From positions 2,108,001 through 2,172,000 of the forward strand of contig OZ059894.1 of the NCBI GenBank assembly GCA_964057225.1: DNA of 64,000 nt, in the 5' to 3' direction. The notes below the pieces were generated by a model. It did not search any database and was not told where the DNA came from. It worked only from the letters and a program-made list of their open reading frames with translations. The position numbers and the translations under genes are program-made. Below are positions 63,883 to 64,000 of this stretch, piece by piece; positions within the stretch are counted from its first letter, which is position 1; the number at the start of each line of letters is the position of its first letter. Source of the DNA: Auanema rhodensis (Eukaryota > Nematoda > Chromadorea > Rhabditida > Rhabditidae).

Positions 63883-64000
63883 TTGCTTCCAAAAACATTT
63901 TGACAAAAATTTTTTCGAAAAATTTCAAAATAATTTACCAAAAGTAGGTGTTTTTAGATTCCTTTTTTCAAGGCAAAGACGATGGACTATGTTATTCAAC
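63883..64000. repeat. Partial monomer cut by the window end, with a 1 bp deletion
   Basis: The first 118 bp of copy 183. It has g-to-c at 63938, loss of one A in the following A run (63940-63943), a-to-g at 63948 and a-to-t at 63988. The deletion is the only net length change I found in the window. The array presumably continues to the right. Confidence 0.85.

Larger units (their letters stand above)
1..64000. repeat. Satellite DNA array, 351 bp monomer, about 182.3 copies
   Basis: The same 351 bp unit repeats head to tail across the full window. The gcttcc landmark falls at 3, 354, 705, 1056, 1407 and so on to 63534 and 63885, always 3 plus a multiple of 351. Every rare variant I tracked also recurs at multiples of 351. 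Copies differ by a few to about twenty substitutions at a small set of offsets; most of the unit is invariant. All six frames contain stops in every monomer. Because 351 is divisible by three, these stops recur in phase, and the longest forward stop-to-stop stretch in monomer 1 is about 150 nt, so the array is non-coding. No other element interrupts it. Arrays like this are typical of centromeric or pericentromeric heterochromatin in eukaryotes; the actual location here is inference. I do not recognise a named family. Confidence 0.99.

Noticed and set aside
1-64000. Protein-coding genes
   Set aside because: Stops occur in all six frames of every monomer, and because the unit is a multiple of three they recur in phase. 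Forward frames in monomer 1 stay open for at most about 150 nt. Any short open frame is repeated about 182 times and shows no coding signal.
1-64000. CRISPR array or bacterial repeat system
   Set aside because: There are no short repeats separated by unique spacers; the whole 351 bp unit repeats without spacers and no cas-like gene is present.
1-64000. Pure assembly artefact
   Set aside because: Copies differ by many linked private variants arranged in nested, logical duplications, which random mis-joining would not produce. Individual joins such as the 37 kb transition could still be wrong.
1-64000. A previously undescribed multi-gene system
   Set aside because: Nothing in the window encodes proteins or a structured RNA gene outside the satellite unit. 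The only candidate function is the repeated hairpin, reported as a finding.

Overview
The whole 64 kb window is one uninterrupted satellite DNA array. I found no gene, RNA gene, transposon or unique sequence in it. The unit is a 351 bp monomer, about 31% G+C by hand count of the first copy. It repeats head to tail 182 times, with a 118 bp partial copy at the right end. Monomer n starts at 1+351(n-1). Marker bases stay on multiples of 351 bp from start to end, so there is no net indel until a single-A loss near 63,940. The array continues past both window edges.

The organism must be a eukaryote, because arrays of this kind belong to centromeric or other constitutive heterochromatin. The AT-rich unit of roughly two nucleosome lengths and the A/T-tract palindrome suit insect satellites, perhaps beetle. 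That is a weak inference and I do not recognise a named family.

Monomer classes are defined by substitutions at fixed offsets, counted from window base 1 as offset 1. A: t2, c14, t48, g59, t66, c88, g103, t166, a or g236, a265 and g271. B: a2, g46, a48, a59, g66, t80, c86, c166, t265, a271, often c290. B' (k63, k69, k78, k95, k99, k105) is like B but t166, usually a265 and g271, with a or g236. C: a48, a59, g66, g94, t108, c166, t265. D: like A with a14 and t80; D' adds t248 and g236. E: a2, a48, g59, g66, t88, c166, g236; E' adds c196. F: like E with t27 and c102; F' also a103. H: like A with a2, a48 and a104. Q: a2, a48, a59, g66, c103, c166, t265, sometimes g134. R: a2, a48, a59, g66, a106, a213.

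Layout. 1-3510 holds mixed A, B, C, D and E. 3511-10179 holds a five-monomer higher-order unit (C, D', E, F, E') and a clean 9-monomer tandem duplication. 10180-21060 is mostly E/F' dimers of 702 bp. 21061-36504 is a mosaic of H/B'/A blocks and E/F' dimers, including an 8-monomer block present twice, 12,636 bp apart. 36505-47034 is A/Q dimers with an 11-monomer (3,861 bp) repeat. 47035-57213 is A and Q with a second 11-monomer-offset duplication. 57214-64000 is irregular and more diverged, most of all in the last kilobase.

The array reads as a record of repeated unequal crossing-over and conversion. The main functional hint is a 67 nt imperfect hairpin in every monomer (offsets 184-250). Most substitutions in its stem keep pairing, or G-U wobble, on the + strand.
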